Assembly: GCA_016718845.1 (NCBI GenBank)
Contig: JADKCK010000107.1
Location: 1 to 64,000 of the forward strand
Source: Sphingobacteriales bacterium
GTDB taxonomy: Bacteria > Bacteroidota > Bacteroidia > Chitinophagales > UBA2359
Length of the DNA: 64,000 bases
Direction of reading: 5' to 3'
The translations under genes were made by a program, and so were the position numbers. A model generated the notes under the pieces. That model made no database searches, had not been told where the DNA came from, and was given only the letters and a program-made list of their open reading frames with translations. Positions within the stretch are counted from its first letter, which is position 1; each line of letters begins with the position of its first letter. This document shows positions 53,199-62,294 of this stretch, in pieces.

Positions 53199-55808
53199 TT
53201 ATTGGCTAACTTGCCTTATAAGTATTAGAAGGGTAAGCAAGGTGGTTACTTTAGAGGCGATATTTTCGAAGGTATCGTTTGCACTTGGGCGTTCTTTGGG
53301 GTGATATGTGTAATACTCTTTGAGTAGTTCGTCTTGTTCTTTTTTGCGTTTGTGTCGGTCGCTTTCGTCTACAAAAACAGTTGAGCCGTTTTCTACTTTG
53401 GGGTATTTTTTGAAAAACAAGAAGCGGCGTGTTTGTTTAATTTCGCCATTAGCTTTTTTTACGTAGGTTCTCGATTTTTTAGCATATCGTCCGTATCCTG
53501 CGCCATAATTAATTACGTAATCTTTGGCGTTTTGGTTAGGTTCAAAAGGTACGCTAACTTGGTGTAAGCTGGTGTCTACTTCAAAGTGTCGCATGGCACC
53601 CGTAAGTGTAACCATGTTGCGCACTTTGGGTATAAATATAGAGTCGCCTGCTAACAGTATGTAATTGTAGTTTAGTTGTTGTAGCAATGCCTCTTGTCGT
53701 TTGCGTTTTTTGTGTGGTAGTTGGGCTTTTTGCATAGCTTTGCTTATGTCCATTAGTACATAGCCGGTGCTATCTTCCCAGCGATACAGTTTGGCACCTG
53801 TTTGAAAAGCGTAACCACTTAAACCGCCAGCTCTGTCAATTAGTTGCGTAAGGGTTTCGTCTCTGTTTATCAACGAGTATTCGCCGGGATACTCTACCTC
53901 GCCGTATATTTTTACCATTAGCTCATCTTGGAACAAAGCCGATTTTCGCACGTATACATGGTCGTAGGGTTGTAGTTTAAACTGTGCGGCGGCATTATCA
54001 ACCAAAAGTTGGTCGCTTACATCGGCGCGTTTTACAACTGTGGTGTTTTGCGATTTTTGACCGGTGTTTTCGTCGGTAAAAGTAATGACGCGCAAAACTT
54101 CTATTCGGTTGTTTGCGGCTTCTAATTTCATGCCGCCTGCCGAGTATAGCACATCGGCGAGGGTCATGCCTAATGCAAAGGGGTATTCCCCTTCTTCTCG
54201 CACGGCGCCCGACACCTTTATAGTAGTACCATCGAAGGCAGATATTGCCGACATGATGCGAATGGTATCGAGGTTTTGGAGCATAAAATTGTTGGGCGAT
54301 GCTGGATTTTTTAGTACTTCATCTACATTAAAAGGTATTAGTTGTTTGGCTTTGTCTTCGGGGCGTAGTCGTTCAATAAATGCTCGGTTTGCGTCGGCAT
54401 GTTCGGTTATGCCTTGTGCTTTTTGTAAAATGTCGCTAATTCGGTCGCCTGATTTTATTTCGTAATAGCCGGGTATTCGGGCGGCACCTACTAATTGTAC
54501 ATGGTTAAGCAATGTGTTTGGTATTTGGGCAACAAAAATGGTGTCGCCCTCTTGCAGGGCAAAGTTAGTGCCTTTTATTTTATCAATATCAACATCAATT
54601 ACAATAGCTTTATCGTTTTGATAGCGTTTAAGGTGTAAGGCAGCCCGTAGGGCATCGCCCTTTAAACCTCCCGAATATTTAAGTAATTCGGTTAAGCCTT
54701 CGTTTTCTTTTAGTTCGTAATTATCGGCTCGTTTGCTTTGTCCGTTAATGTTTACAATTTTGCCTTGCGTAGGTACAACTATATAATCGTTGTTTTCCAA
54801 GAAAAAATCTTGTTTGCTATCGGGGTTCATCAAGTACTCGTATAGGTCGAGGGTAATAATCGTTTGCCCATTGCGTTTAATGTAAATATTGCGCAACGAG
54901 CCCAAATTGTTTGGACCCGATATGGCAACTAATGCATTGTATGCCGATGTAAATGCCGGAAAACGATAAGTACCTGGGCTAATTAGTTCGCCTACCAAAT
55001 TAACCGAAATAAGGCGCACAAAACTCAACGAAATGGCAATTTCCGATTTTTTTATGTCGTAGACCTTGGCAAAGCGTTGCTTAATTAAGTCGCGGGCTTG
55101 TGCGTATGTCATACCTTTTAGCGATATTTGCCCTACCAAAGCAGGCTTAATGTACCCATCTTTATTTATAGTAAACGATTGGTTGTAATCAATCATACCC
55201 CAAATGGTAACGGTTATTTCGTCGCCGGTGCTAAGGGTATAATTATCGGGTGCTCGGTGGTCAATTTCGGGCGAAAGTTCGTTGATTTTGAGCAGACTGT
55301 TTCTAAAAAAAGCCTGTCCATAAACGGTAGGAGCGGGGAGGGATAGAGCTTTTTCGAGTAGTTGGCGTTTTTGGAATTCGATAAGTTGTTGCAAATCCTC
55401 GAGGTTTAGTGAGTCTTTGGGTACGGGTAAGCCATATTTTTTACGGAAAGCCTCGTCTAAGGACGATTGACGTTTTTGTTTTACCACATCTAAGCTATCT
55501 TGCATACCATTTAAGCCTTGCAATTGTTTGATAACATCGTCGGAGACGCCTAATTTTTGTAGTTCTTCGGGGGTTATCAAAATGCGGTCTTTGAATAGTT
55601 GCAGAGAGTCGCGTCCCATCAAAATTTCTTTGATAGAGTCTTCGGGTGTTTTTTCTTTACCCGAAATGTATTTGTCTAGGTCGTAGCGGTTGTAGGTGCG
55701 TTTGCTGCCACTAGTGCCGCTTTGCGGACGAGGCGTAAATTGAGCGAACAAATGGTTTGTATGGATAACAAACAATAATAAAATAATAAAACGAAAATAT
55801 AAGCGCAT
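53199..55808 (-). CDS. SLBB-domain polysaccharide export protein (Wza-like)
   Basis: 869 residues from the ATG at 55808 (MRLYFRFIILLLFVIHTNHLFAQ, a good signal peptide). The in-frame ATG at 55865 would put 19 polar residues before the signal, so I reject it. A charged coiled region is followed by a Poly_export domain (NYTLSTGDEITVTIWGMIDYNQSFTINKDGYIKPALVGQISLKGMTYAQARDLI). Five or six SLBB domains follow (e.g. VNLVGELISPGTYRFPAFTSAYNALVAISG; VSGAVREEGEYPFALGMTLADVLYSAGGM; VKIYGEVEYPGEYSLINRDETLTQLIDRAGG). A C-terminal helix (KVTTLLTLLILIRQVSQ) may cross a membrane. It fits the outer-membrane exporter of capsule or exopolysaccharide. The Wzz-like gene at 59038 is its plausible partner. Confidence 0.9.
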   Translation of the reverse strand: MRLYFRFIILLLFVIHTNHLFAQFTPRPQSGTSGSKRTYNRYDLDKYISGKEKTPEDSIKEILMGRDSLQLFKDRILITPEELQKLGVSDDVIKQLQGLNGMQDSLDVVKQKRQSSLDEAFRKKYGLPVPKDSLNLEDLQQLIEFQKRQLLEKALSLPAPTVYGQAFFRNSLLKINELSPEIDHRAPDNYTLSTGDEITVTIWGMIDYNQSFTINKDGYIKPALVGQISLKGMTYAQARDLIKQRFAKVYDIKKSEIAISLSFVRLISVNLVGELISPGTYRFPAFTSAYNALVAISGPNNLGSLRNIYIKRNGQTIITLDLYEYLMNPDSKQDFFLENNDYIVVPTQGKIVNINGQSKRADNYELKENEGLTELLKYSGGLKGDALRAALHLKRYQNDKAIVIDVDIDKIKGTNFALQEGDTIFVAQIPNTLLNHVQLVGAARIPGYYEIKSGDRISDILQKAQGITEHADANRAFIERLRPEDKAKQLIPFNVDEVLKNPASPNNFMLQNLDTIRIMSAISAFDGTTIKVSGAVREEGEYPFALGMTLADVLYSAGGMKLEAANNRIEVLRVITFTDENTGQKSQNTTVVKRADVSDQLLVDNAAAQFKLQPYDHVYVRKSALFQDELMVKIYGEVEYPGEYSLINRDETLTQLIDRAGGLSGYAFQTGAKLYRWEDSTGYVLMDISKAMQKAQLPHKKRKRQEALLQQLNYNYILLAGDSIFIPKVRNMVTLTGAMRHFEVDTSLHQVSVPFEPNQNAKDYVINYGAGYGRYAKKSRTYVKKANGEIKQTRRFLFFKKYPKVENGSTVFVDESDRHKRKKEQDELLKEYYTYHPKERPSANDTFENIASKVTTLLTLLILIRQVSQ

Positions 55809-55935
55809 TTGAATAGTTACTATAACTTTCTGACTATAAAAGAAAGTACATTTAGAAAAAAGCAATGATAAACAAGCTATCTTGACGTATAAAGCAAGTA
55901 AAAGGTTGCAATGGATAGCAAAGTTTTTGAGAGGG

Positions 55936-55943
55936 CAAAGGTA
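55936..55943 (-). promoter_or_regulatory. -7 box TACCTTTG upstream of the SLBB export gene
   Basis: It is on the minus strand, about 130 nt before the ATG at 55808. The nearest TTG is further away than usual. Confidence 0.4.
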
Positions 55944-55972
55944 GGAATTATTTGCGAAATGATAGTAAGCAA

Positions 55973-56004
55973 TTTGATTTTGACGATACTTTTGCTTATC
56001 TTTG
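55973..56004 (+). promoter_or_regulatory. Consensus promoter far upstream of the PorE-like gene
   Basis: TTTG (55973-55976), 20 nt, TATCTTTG (55997-56004): a full Bacteroidota consensus. The next plus-strand start codon is 56478, so the transcript would carry a leader of about 465 nt or be a separate small RNA. The spacer 55809-56477 shows no gene otherwise. Confidence 0.5.
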
Positions 56005-56477
56005 CGTGGTTTAAGTAAGCAGATAAGGAATAAAAATGAATTTACAAGCCGTATTTTTTAGTGGATAATGTTTTTTGTAGCAAAGATACTTGATGCTTTA
56101 CTTGTAGAAGTGTACGGTTAGAAATACAATTAAATTTTAATTTGGACGGCATTTAATGCTTTTAAGCAGATTTTGAGCAGATAAATTGTAAAAAGAAATG
56201 CCTAATGCAAAAAATAAACGTTTAATAGGTTAGTTTTATTTTTTTACAAAAGTAATTGATTATTAGCTAGTTATACAAGAGGCGACAATAGAAAATTAGC
56301 AGTTTTAATGACTACTTTGTTTCGGAATTATTTTTTACAATTTAGTGACTTAATTTCTGTTGTTTATAGCTTAATAAACATAAATTGGTACAAAAATTGC
56401 CATTTAATAATAACAACAACAAACTTCTTACCTATTAATCTTACCAAAATTTACTTTACCGTTTACCTTAGTTTATT

Positions 56478-58655
56478 ATGAAAAAAATAACATTGCTTCT
56501 AACCCTTTTCTTTTGTATAACTACTAATTATTTGGTAGTTGCTCAAAATGCTACTTTAAAAGCCGCTAACGAAGCCTTTGAGCAGTTTGGGTATAAAGAC
56601 GCTATTGTATTATACAAAGAAGTGCTAGAAAAAGACAAGCAAAATATAGTAGCAGCCGAGAAATTAGCCGATTGCTACCGCTTAACAAGCAATACAAAAA
56701 TGGCAGAACCTGCCTACAAAAAAGCTATAAAATTAAACCCCCAAAATGATATTTTGAAGTTTTATTATGGCAAAGCCTTAATGAGCAACGAAAAATACGA
56801 AGAAGCATTGAAGTATTTTAACGAATATAAAGCAGCAAAACCAACAGATAAATTGGTGTATAACTTTATTGATGCTTGTAAAAATATTGACGATTTAAAA
56901 CGTGATTCGTCGGCATATAAAATAGCACTTGTGCCAACTGTAAATAGCATGGAGGGCGATTTTAGCCCAGTGTTTTTTAAAGATGGATTAGTAATTACAT
57001 CGTTTCGCAACAAAAATACCTTAAACCGCAAAAATGACCAAAATGGGGATTCGTATGCCGATATGTACTTTGTAAAGCAATTAGGCGTACACTGGACACC
57101 GGGTGCTTTGATGGAGGGCAAGCAAAGCACCCCTTATAACGAAGGTCCGGCTACTTTTAGTGCCGATGGAACGGTAATGTATTTTACCCGTAATGCACCT
57201 AAAAGCAAAGCTAAAAAAACAGGCGAATCACACCTGCAAATATACGAATCGCGGTGGAGCAATAATCATTGGTCGGAAGGGGTAGTTTTGCCTTTTTGCG
57301 ATGAAAACTACTCGATGGGACACCCAACTTTATCGGCAGACGGACGCAAATTGTATTTTTCGTCGAATATGCCCGGCGGTTTGGGCGAAAATGATATTTG
57401 GGTAAGCGAATTGCAAAACGGCAAATGGTCGAAACCCGAAAACATGGGTAGCAACGTAAATACTGCTGCCAACGAAATGTTCCCGTTTATACACCCCGAC
57501 GGAACCCTGTACTTTGCCTCTGATGGCTGGGGTGGTTTTGGAGGATTAGACATTTTTTCGGCTACACCCGTTGCCGAAGACTGGACGGTTGCTAATATGG
57601 GTACACCCATTAACACCGCCCGCGACGACCACGGTTTAGTATTAAACCCAGATAAAACATTGGGCTATCTTGCATCGAACCGAAAACGAGAAAACGACGA
57701 TATTTTTGAAGTGAAAATACAAGCATCACAAGCCCAAAAATTATTGGTCGAGAAAGCGCCCGAAATTGCTCAAAAACCAGAAAAAAAACAAGACGATTCT
57801 AAGTTAATAGTTCAAGAAAAATTACTAGTAGTAAAAACTGATACACAACATAAACAAGAAGGTGCCACACTTAAGGGGATTAACGCTTCCCCCGTATCTA
57901 TACAAGAACAAACTCCTGTTGAACCTGACCCAATAGAAGAAAAAATAAACAAGATATTTAACAAAGACAACTCGATGGCAATAATAGGTATTGTAGTAGA
58001 TAAAAGTACCAAAATACCTATGAGCGGTGCCTTTGTAGAGTTGAAAGACTTGTCGAACTCGGTAATCAAAAAAGTGGTAACAAAAGAAGATGGTAATTTT
58101 ATGTTTTCGGTTCAACCAAGCAAGCAATATAACTTAACCATAGTGGGCGAAGATGGTGTACAAGACCAACGGTTTGTATCAACTATTAACCCTAAAAATA
58201 CATTGGTTTTTTATTCTATATTGGAAGGTGTAGGTAAAGAAACTAACGCAATTGTACCAGAAATAAATAAAGACTCTTACAATAATGTAGACCCCCATTT
58301 GGTAGAAACAAAAATGGATGTTAAAAAAGACAATGTTGTTAAGCCAATATTGCCAATGTCAAATAATAATAGTTTGACGTTTAAAGTACAAATTGGAGCA
58401 TTTAGTCGCCCACTTAGCACTAGTACTCGTTATTTTGGTAAAGTGCGCAACCGAGCAATCGAAAAAGAAATATCGCAAAACGGGCAATTACACCGCTATT
58501 TAACAGGTAACACTAACTCGTTTGCCGAAGCCGAAACATTGTGTCGCTCTTTGAATAATTCGGGGTATCGAACTGCTTTTGTAGTTGGCTATTTGGGTGG
58601 TAACCGCTTAGATATGGATATTCAAACGGTATTAAGCACCTACGGAAAACAATAA
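56478..58655 (+). CDS. PorE-like envelope protein with TPR, PD40 propeller, regulatory domain and C-terminal SPOR
   Basis: 725 residues. A signal peptide (ends LVVAQ) is followed by TPRs (about 25-125: FEQFGYKDAIVLYKEVLEKDK, AEPAYKKAIKLNPQ, YEEALKYFNEYKAAKP), a PD40/WD40-like propeller (about 155-410: FSADGTVMYFTRN, HPTLSADGRKLYFSSNMPGGLGENDIWVSE, HPDGTLYFASDGWGGFGGLDIFSA), a linker, a carboxypeptidase-regulatory-like domain near 498-575 (IGIVVDKSTKIPMSGAFVELKD) and a C-terminal domain (FKVQIGAFSRPLSTSTRYF, AEAETLCRSLNNSGYRTAFVVGY) that looks like SPOR. The T9SS protein PorE has the same order but ends in OmpA. Here SPOR could supply the peptidoglycan contact. A role in anchoring T9SS is inferred. 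Confidence 0.82.
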   Translation: MKKITLLLTLFFCITTNYLVVAQNATLKAANEAFEQFGYKDAIVLYKEVLEKDKQNIVAAEKLADCYRLTSNTKMAEPAYKKAIKLNPQNDILKFYYGKALMSNEKYEEALKYFNEYKAAKPTDKLVYNFIDACKNIDDLKRDSSAYKIALVPTVNSMEGDFSPVFFKDGLVITSFRNKNTLNRKNDQNGDSYADMYFVKQLGVHWTPGALMEGKQSTPYNEGPATFSADGTVMYFTRNAPKSKAKKTGESHLQIYESRWSNNHWSEGVVLPFCDENYSMGHPTLSADGRKLYFSSNMPGGLGENDIWVSELQNGKWSKPENMGSNVNTAANEMFPFIHPDGTLYFASDGWGGFGGLDIFSATPVAEDWTVANMGTPINTARDDHGLVLNPDKTLGYLASNRKRENDDIFEVKIQASQAQKLLVEKAPEIAQKPEKKQDDSKLIVQEKLLVVKTDTQHKQEGATLKGINASPVSIQEQTPVEPDPIEEKINKIFNKDNSMAIIGIVVDKSTKIPMSGAFVELKDLSNSVIKKVVTKEDGNFMFSVQPSKQYNLTIVGEDGVQDQRFVSTINPKNTLVFYSILEGVGKETNAIVPEINKDSYNNVDPHLVETKMDVKKDNVVKPILPMSNNNSLTFKVQIGAFSRPLSTSTRYFGKVRNRAIEKEISQNGQLHRYLTGNTNSFAEAETLCRSLNNSGYRTAFVVGYLGGNRLDMDIQTVLSTYGKQ

Positions 58656-58673
58656 AATGCTTTTAAGCAATAT

Positions 58674-58713
58674 TACGCTCCAAAACATTGTTGTTTTGGA
58701 GCGTTTTTTTTTA
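58674..58713 (+). terminator. Terminator after the PorE-like gene
   Basis: The stem acgctccaaaaca pairs with tgttttggagcgt around ttgt and is followed by a run of eight or more T. Confidence 0.9.
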
Positions 58714-59008
58714 CTTTTATTCAACCCTATTTTAGCGTTATTATAGGACACGGATTAAGATGGATTTTTAGGAAGGATAATTTCACATTTATTTAGTTTT
58801 TACCAACGATGTATGATTATTAGTGCCTGCCAAATAGTCCTTTTAGGGCTACAATAACCCATTTTTATTGGACAATTTTGGTCAAAAACAAACAGATTTT
58901 TTGCTTAAATTTGGGTTTTAAATCAACACGTAGATAATCATTTTGTAAAATCTGTGCCTAATCAGTAAAATCCGTGTCCTCTTGTGCGTAACATTAGTTC
59001 ATTATTCG

Positions 59009-59016
59009 TACCTTTG
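59009..59016 (+). promoter_or_regulatory. -7 box TACCTTTG for the Wzz-like gene
   Basis: It lies 22 nt upstream of the ATG at 59038. That supports this start over the in-frame GTG at 58984, which falls inside the 36-bp repeat. Confidence 0.45.
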
Positions 59017-59037
59017 TACCTCAATTCATTTTATTGT

Positions 59038-60093
59038 ATGACCCAAGATCAACCAAACGAACCCCAAAATCAACCAAACCTTAATTTGCGCTCTACCTTG
59101 CTGGTATTGCGCGACTATCTGATAGAGCTACTGCGTAAATGGTATTGGTTTTTGTTGTTAGGAGCCATAGCCGTATTTGCAGCCTCTTATTACGTTCAAA
59201 AACTACAAACAACTTACCAGGCTAATAGCTCGATGATGTTAAGCACCGAAACAGGCGGTGGAATATCGGGAATACTACGAATGGCAGGGCAATTTGGCGT
59301 AGGTGCAGCAGCTGGCGGTAGCGAACTAAGTAGCGAAAAATTAATGGACTTATTAAGCTCAAGGCAAATTGTATATAGCTCGCTATTAAAAACAATAGAA
59401 ATTGATGGTAAAAAAAATCTATTGGCTAACCATATCGTTAGTATATTATACAATAAACCCAATGCCATAAAAAATACCTCAATAGAAAAACTAACTCCTA
59501 CCGAAAACGAACTGTTGATGAGTATTTATAGTAGTATTACAAACGGAGCTTTGATAAGTAATGTGGGTAGAAGTGGCGTTGTGCATATCACCTTCGACTC
59601 CTCATCCGAAAAAGTAGCCAAAGAAACCTTACAGGTACTTGTTACTACCCTACGCGATTATTATACCGATAAAGCCATAGAACAACAACGCTTAACCTAT
59701 AATATTATCAACGACCGCGTAGACTCGCTCGAAAAAGCACTTTATAGCACCGAGTACAACATGGCTCATTTTATAGACGAATACCGACCCGCATTACGGG
59801 CAGGCTCCTTGTCGGCTCAAAAATTAATGACCCAAGACCAACTAAAACGACAAGCCGAAATACTAAATGTAATGTATGCCGAGGCAGCTAAAAACCGAGA
59901 AATAGCCCAAATGTCGATGCTTAGTAACCGACCAATTGTGCAAATAGTCGATTTACCAGCTTATCCATTAGACGAAAAAAAACCAAATATCATCATCATA
60001 TACGTCTTAGCATTGTTTTTAACATTGGGCGTTGTTACTATATTAGTAGTACTTAACAAATTGGTGCGAGATGCACTAAAACAGCAACCTTAA
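59038..60093 (+). CDS. Wzz-like polysaccharide chain-length/copolymerase membrane protein
   Basis: 351 residues from the ATG at 59038 (MTQDQPNEPQNQPNLN). There are two transmembrane helices at the ends (LRKWYWFLLLGAIAVFAASYYV near 33-54; IIIIYVLALFLTLGVVTILVVL near 319-340) and a periplasmic middle with a coiled-coil stretch (INDRVDSLEKALYSTEYNMAHFIDEYRPALRAG). The N-terminal VQKLQTTYQANSSMMLSTE strand and the PAYPLDEKKPN segment before helix two are typical of the Wzz family. There is no kinase domain. It probably works with the SLBB export protein encoded at 53199-55808 in exopolysaccharide export, although other pathway genes are not in the window. Confidence 0.85.
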   Translation: MTQDQPNEPQNQPNLNLRSTLLVLRDYLIELLRKWYWFLLLGAIAVFAASYYVQKLQTTYQANSSMMLSTETGGGISGILRMAGQFGVGAAAGGSELSSEKLMDLLSSRQIVYSSLLKTIEIDGKKNLLANHIVSILYNKPNAIKNTSIEKLTPTENELLMSIYSSITNGALISNVGRSGVVHITFDSSSEKVAKETLQVLVTTLRDYYTDKAIEQQRLTYNIINDRVDSLEKALYSTEYNMAHFIDEYRPALRAGSLSAQKLMTQDQLKRQAEILNVMYAEAAKNREIAQMSMLSNRPIVQIVDLPAYPLDEKKPNIIIIYVLALFLTLGVVTILVVLNKLVRDALKQQP

Positions 60094-60226
60094 ATCTACC
60101 AATTAAATAATAGTTCAGGTTACAGACTACGCTATTTTAGCATTATCGGTGTCTAATCCGTAAAATCCGTGTCCTTTTGTGCATAACATAAATCATCATC
60201 AAAATACCCAAAATTTATCATTTTTT

Positions 60227-60532
60227 ATGCAAGACATTACCGTAGAAGAACTCAAAAAACGCCTCGATGCAGGCGAAGATATTATTTTAATTGATGTTCG
60301 CGAACCTAGCGAATACGCAGAATTTAACATTGGCGCCGAGCTAATACCCTTAGGCTCGCTACCTGCTGCCCTCGAACAACTAGAGCCCTACCGTGACCGC
60401 GAAATTGTTTTACACTGCCGGTCGGGGGCACGTAGCGCAAACGCCAAAGCATTTATGGAAAAACAAGGTTTTGCAAATGTACGCAACTTATTGGGCGGAA
60501 TGATGGAGTGGCAAACTAAATTTGGCAAATAA
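60227..60532 (+). CDS. Rhodanese-like sulfurtransferase domain protein
   Basis: 101 residues from the ATG at 60227 (MQDITVEELKKRLDAGEDII). An in-frame upstream GTG at 60179 lies inside the 36-bp repeat and is rejected. This is a single rhodanese domain: LIDVREPSEYAEFNIGAELIPLG, and the active-site loop HCRSGAR with Cys64, then GFANVRNLLGGMMEWQ. Cytosolic. It is likely to carry sulfane sulphur; the acceptor is unknown. It ends 14 nt before the cytochrome gene on the same strand and may be in one transcript with it. Confidence 0.88.
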   Translation: MQDITVEELKKRLDAGEDIILIDVREPSEYAEFNIGAELIPLGSLPAALEQLEPYRDREIVLHCRSGARSANAKAFMEKQGFANVRNLLGGMMEWQTKFGK

Positions 60533-60546
60533 ATACAATTATTAAA

Positions 60547-60858
60547 TTGTCGAACAATAAACACTGTACATCTGCTCGCAACAAAACTATTTTAGCTGTT
60601 GCGTGTACCTTATTTATTAGCTTATTTTTTTACTGCACATCCGACACAAACCCGTCGGATGTGGCAGTAGAACCCCCTTTGCCCTACCTAAACCTAAACG
60701 ATACCGTAAAATATGTAGGTATGGAAACCTGTCGCTCGTGCCATGCCGATAAATACGAAACTTTTACCAAAACAGGCATGGGCTTGTCGTTTGACCAAGC
60801 CACACACACAAAAGCACCGCAACCTTTAGCCAACATACCACCGTATACGATACGCTAA
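60547..60858 (+). CDS. Multihaem cytochrome c with TPRs, N-terminal part of a frame-split gene
   Basis: The frame opens with TTG and a hydrophobic export segment (TILAVACTLFISLFFYCTSD), possibly a lipoprotein signal although FFYC is a poor lipobox. It contains the first haem site, CRSCH (GMETCRSCHADKYETFTKTGMG). After ATHTK the frame is wrong. One extra A in the run near 60812 gives KSTATFSQHTTVYDTLNNFY and joins the next piece. The full gene is 60547-62494, about 650 residues. Confidence 0.75.
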   Translation: MSNNKHCTSARNKTILAVACTLFISLFFYCTSDTNPSDVAVEPPLPYLNLNDTVKYVGMETCRSCHADKYETFTKTGMGLSFDQATHTKAPQPLANIPPYTIR

Positions 60859-60947
60859 ACAACTTTTATTATCACCCCTTTTGGCAACACGACTCGCTCT
60901 TTATCAAAGAGTACCGCCTTGAGGGTAAAGACACTACACACCTGCGT

Positions 60948-62294
60948 TTGCAATATATACGCTACATTGTAGGCTCGGGGCAGCACACCAACTCGCACCT
61001 TTACGAAGAAAACGGCTATATCTACCAAGCGCCTATCACGTTTTATACCCAAAAAGGTATCTGGGATTTAGCACCCGGGTTTGGCGGCGGACACAACTCG
61101 CGCTTTAACCGTATTATTGGGCAAGAGTGTATGGCTTGCCACAACGCCCGCTCGGCTTTTGTTGATGGCTCAGAAAACCAGTTTTTGAACGTACCGCATG
61201 GCATAGACTGCGAGCGCTGCCACGGCGCAGGCGGCGAACACGTGCGCCGAAAATTAGCGGGCGAAGTAATTGATACCTCAAGCCAAACCGATTTCTCGAT
61301 TGTAAACCCCCGAAACCTACCCAGCCGCGACTACCAAATGAGCGTTTGCCAACGCTGCCACCTACAAGGTATTGCCGTATTGCAAAATAACAAAACTTTT
61401 GACAGCTTTAAACCCGGCATGTTGTTGCGCAACGTAATGGACGTTTATCTGCCCGAATACGACGGCAACCAAACCCAATTTATTATGGCATCGCAGGCGC
61501 ACCGATTAACCAAAAGCCAATGCTATATAAAATCGGAGATGACTTGCCTAAACTGCCATAACCCACATATTAGCGTAAAATACACGCCCAAACAACAGTT
61601 TAACAATGCTTGTATAAAATGCCACCAACAAAAAACTTGCTCGCTGCCCGAAGCCAAACGCAAAGCAAACAACAACGATTGCTCAACTTGCCACATGCCG
61701 CCATCGCCAAGCATTGATATACCACATGTAACCGTTCACGACCACTTTATACGCAAACCAATACCCGAAACCGAAAAGAAAAAAATAGAAAACTTTGTGC
61801 GATTAGCCAACGCATCAAACCCTAATCCGTCTGCCCTTAGCCAAGCAAAAGGCTATTTGCATTATTTTGAAAGCTACACCAGCGGCAGCACCCCAAGCCT
61901 GTTAGACTCAGCCGAACATTACATCAATAAAGCCAAATCAAACCATAATTTACTGCAACTTCTCGACCCAACCGTTCATCTGTACTATTTACGCAACAAC
62001 TATGGCAAAGTTATTGAAACTGCTACTAAGGTGGCTACGCAAAATATTAAAGAAGCATGGACTGCCTATAGAATAGGCGAGGCTTATTGGCAACAAAAAA
62101 ATGCCCCAAAATCTGCCGAATACTTTGCACAAGCCGTAAAATTAATGCCTCTAAACCACGATTTTAATAACAAATTGGCTATGGCATACATTGCCCAAAA
62201 CCAATTTAAACAAGCCCAACCCATACTCGAAATGGTGGTAAAGAAAACACAAAACACGTATCGGCACTTACCAACTTGGGTTTTGTGTACGTAA
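60948..62294 (+). CDS. Multihaem cytochrome c with TPRs, main part
   Basis: It carries six CxxCH haem sites: CMACH, CERCH, CQRCH, CLNCH, CIKCH and CSTCH, giving seven in the whole protein with CRSCH upstream. Spacing and context (GSGQHTNSHLYEENGYIYQAPITFY; NVPHGIDCERCHGAGGEHV; CLNCHNPHISVKY) match the cytochrome c554-like multihaem proteins of Bacteroidota. Further His residues (ASQAHRLT, HVTVHDHF) may be distal ligands. The C-terminal about 170 residues are TPRs (AYRIGEAYWQQKNAPKSAEYFAQAVKLMP). The start of the frame lies upstream, near 60840. The protein is extracytoplasmic. The electron partner and substrate are not indicated. Confidence 0.82.
   Translation: MQYIRYIVGSGQHTNSHLYEENGYIYQAPITFYTQKGIWDLAPGFGGGHNSRFNRIIGQECMACHNARSAFVDGSENQFLNVPHGIDCERCHGAGGEHVRRKLAGEVIDTSSQTDFSIVNPRNLPSRDYQMSVCQRCHLQGIAVLQNNKTFDSFKPGMLLRNVMDVYLPEYDGNQTQFIMASQAHRLTKSQCYIKSEMTCLNCHNPHISVKYTPKQQFNNACIKCHQQKTCSLPEAKRKANNNDCSTCHMPPSPSIDIPHVTVHDHFIRKPIPETEKKKIENFVRLANASNPNPSALSQAKGYLHYFESYTSGSTPSLLDSAEHYINKAKSNHNLLQLLDPTVHLYYLRNNYGKVIETATKVATQNIKEAWTAYRIGEAYWQQKNAPKSAEYFAQAVKLMPLNHDFNNKLAMAYIAQNQFKQAQPILEMVVKKTQNTYRHLPTWVLCT

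Larger units (their letters stand above)
58959..60189. repeat. Two direct copies of a 36-bp repeat, each just upstream of a gene
   Basis: Copies at 58959-58994 and 60154-60189 share taaaatccgtgtcct, tgtgc and taacat with about four differences. Related words occur at 58745 (acacggattaaga) and in the element at 44.7 kb. They precede the starts at 59038 and 60227 by about 40 nt. Confidence 0.6.
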
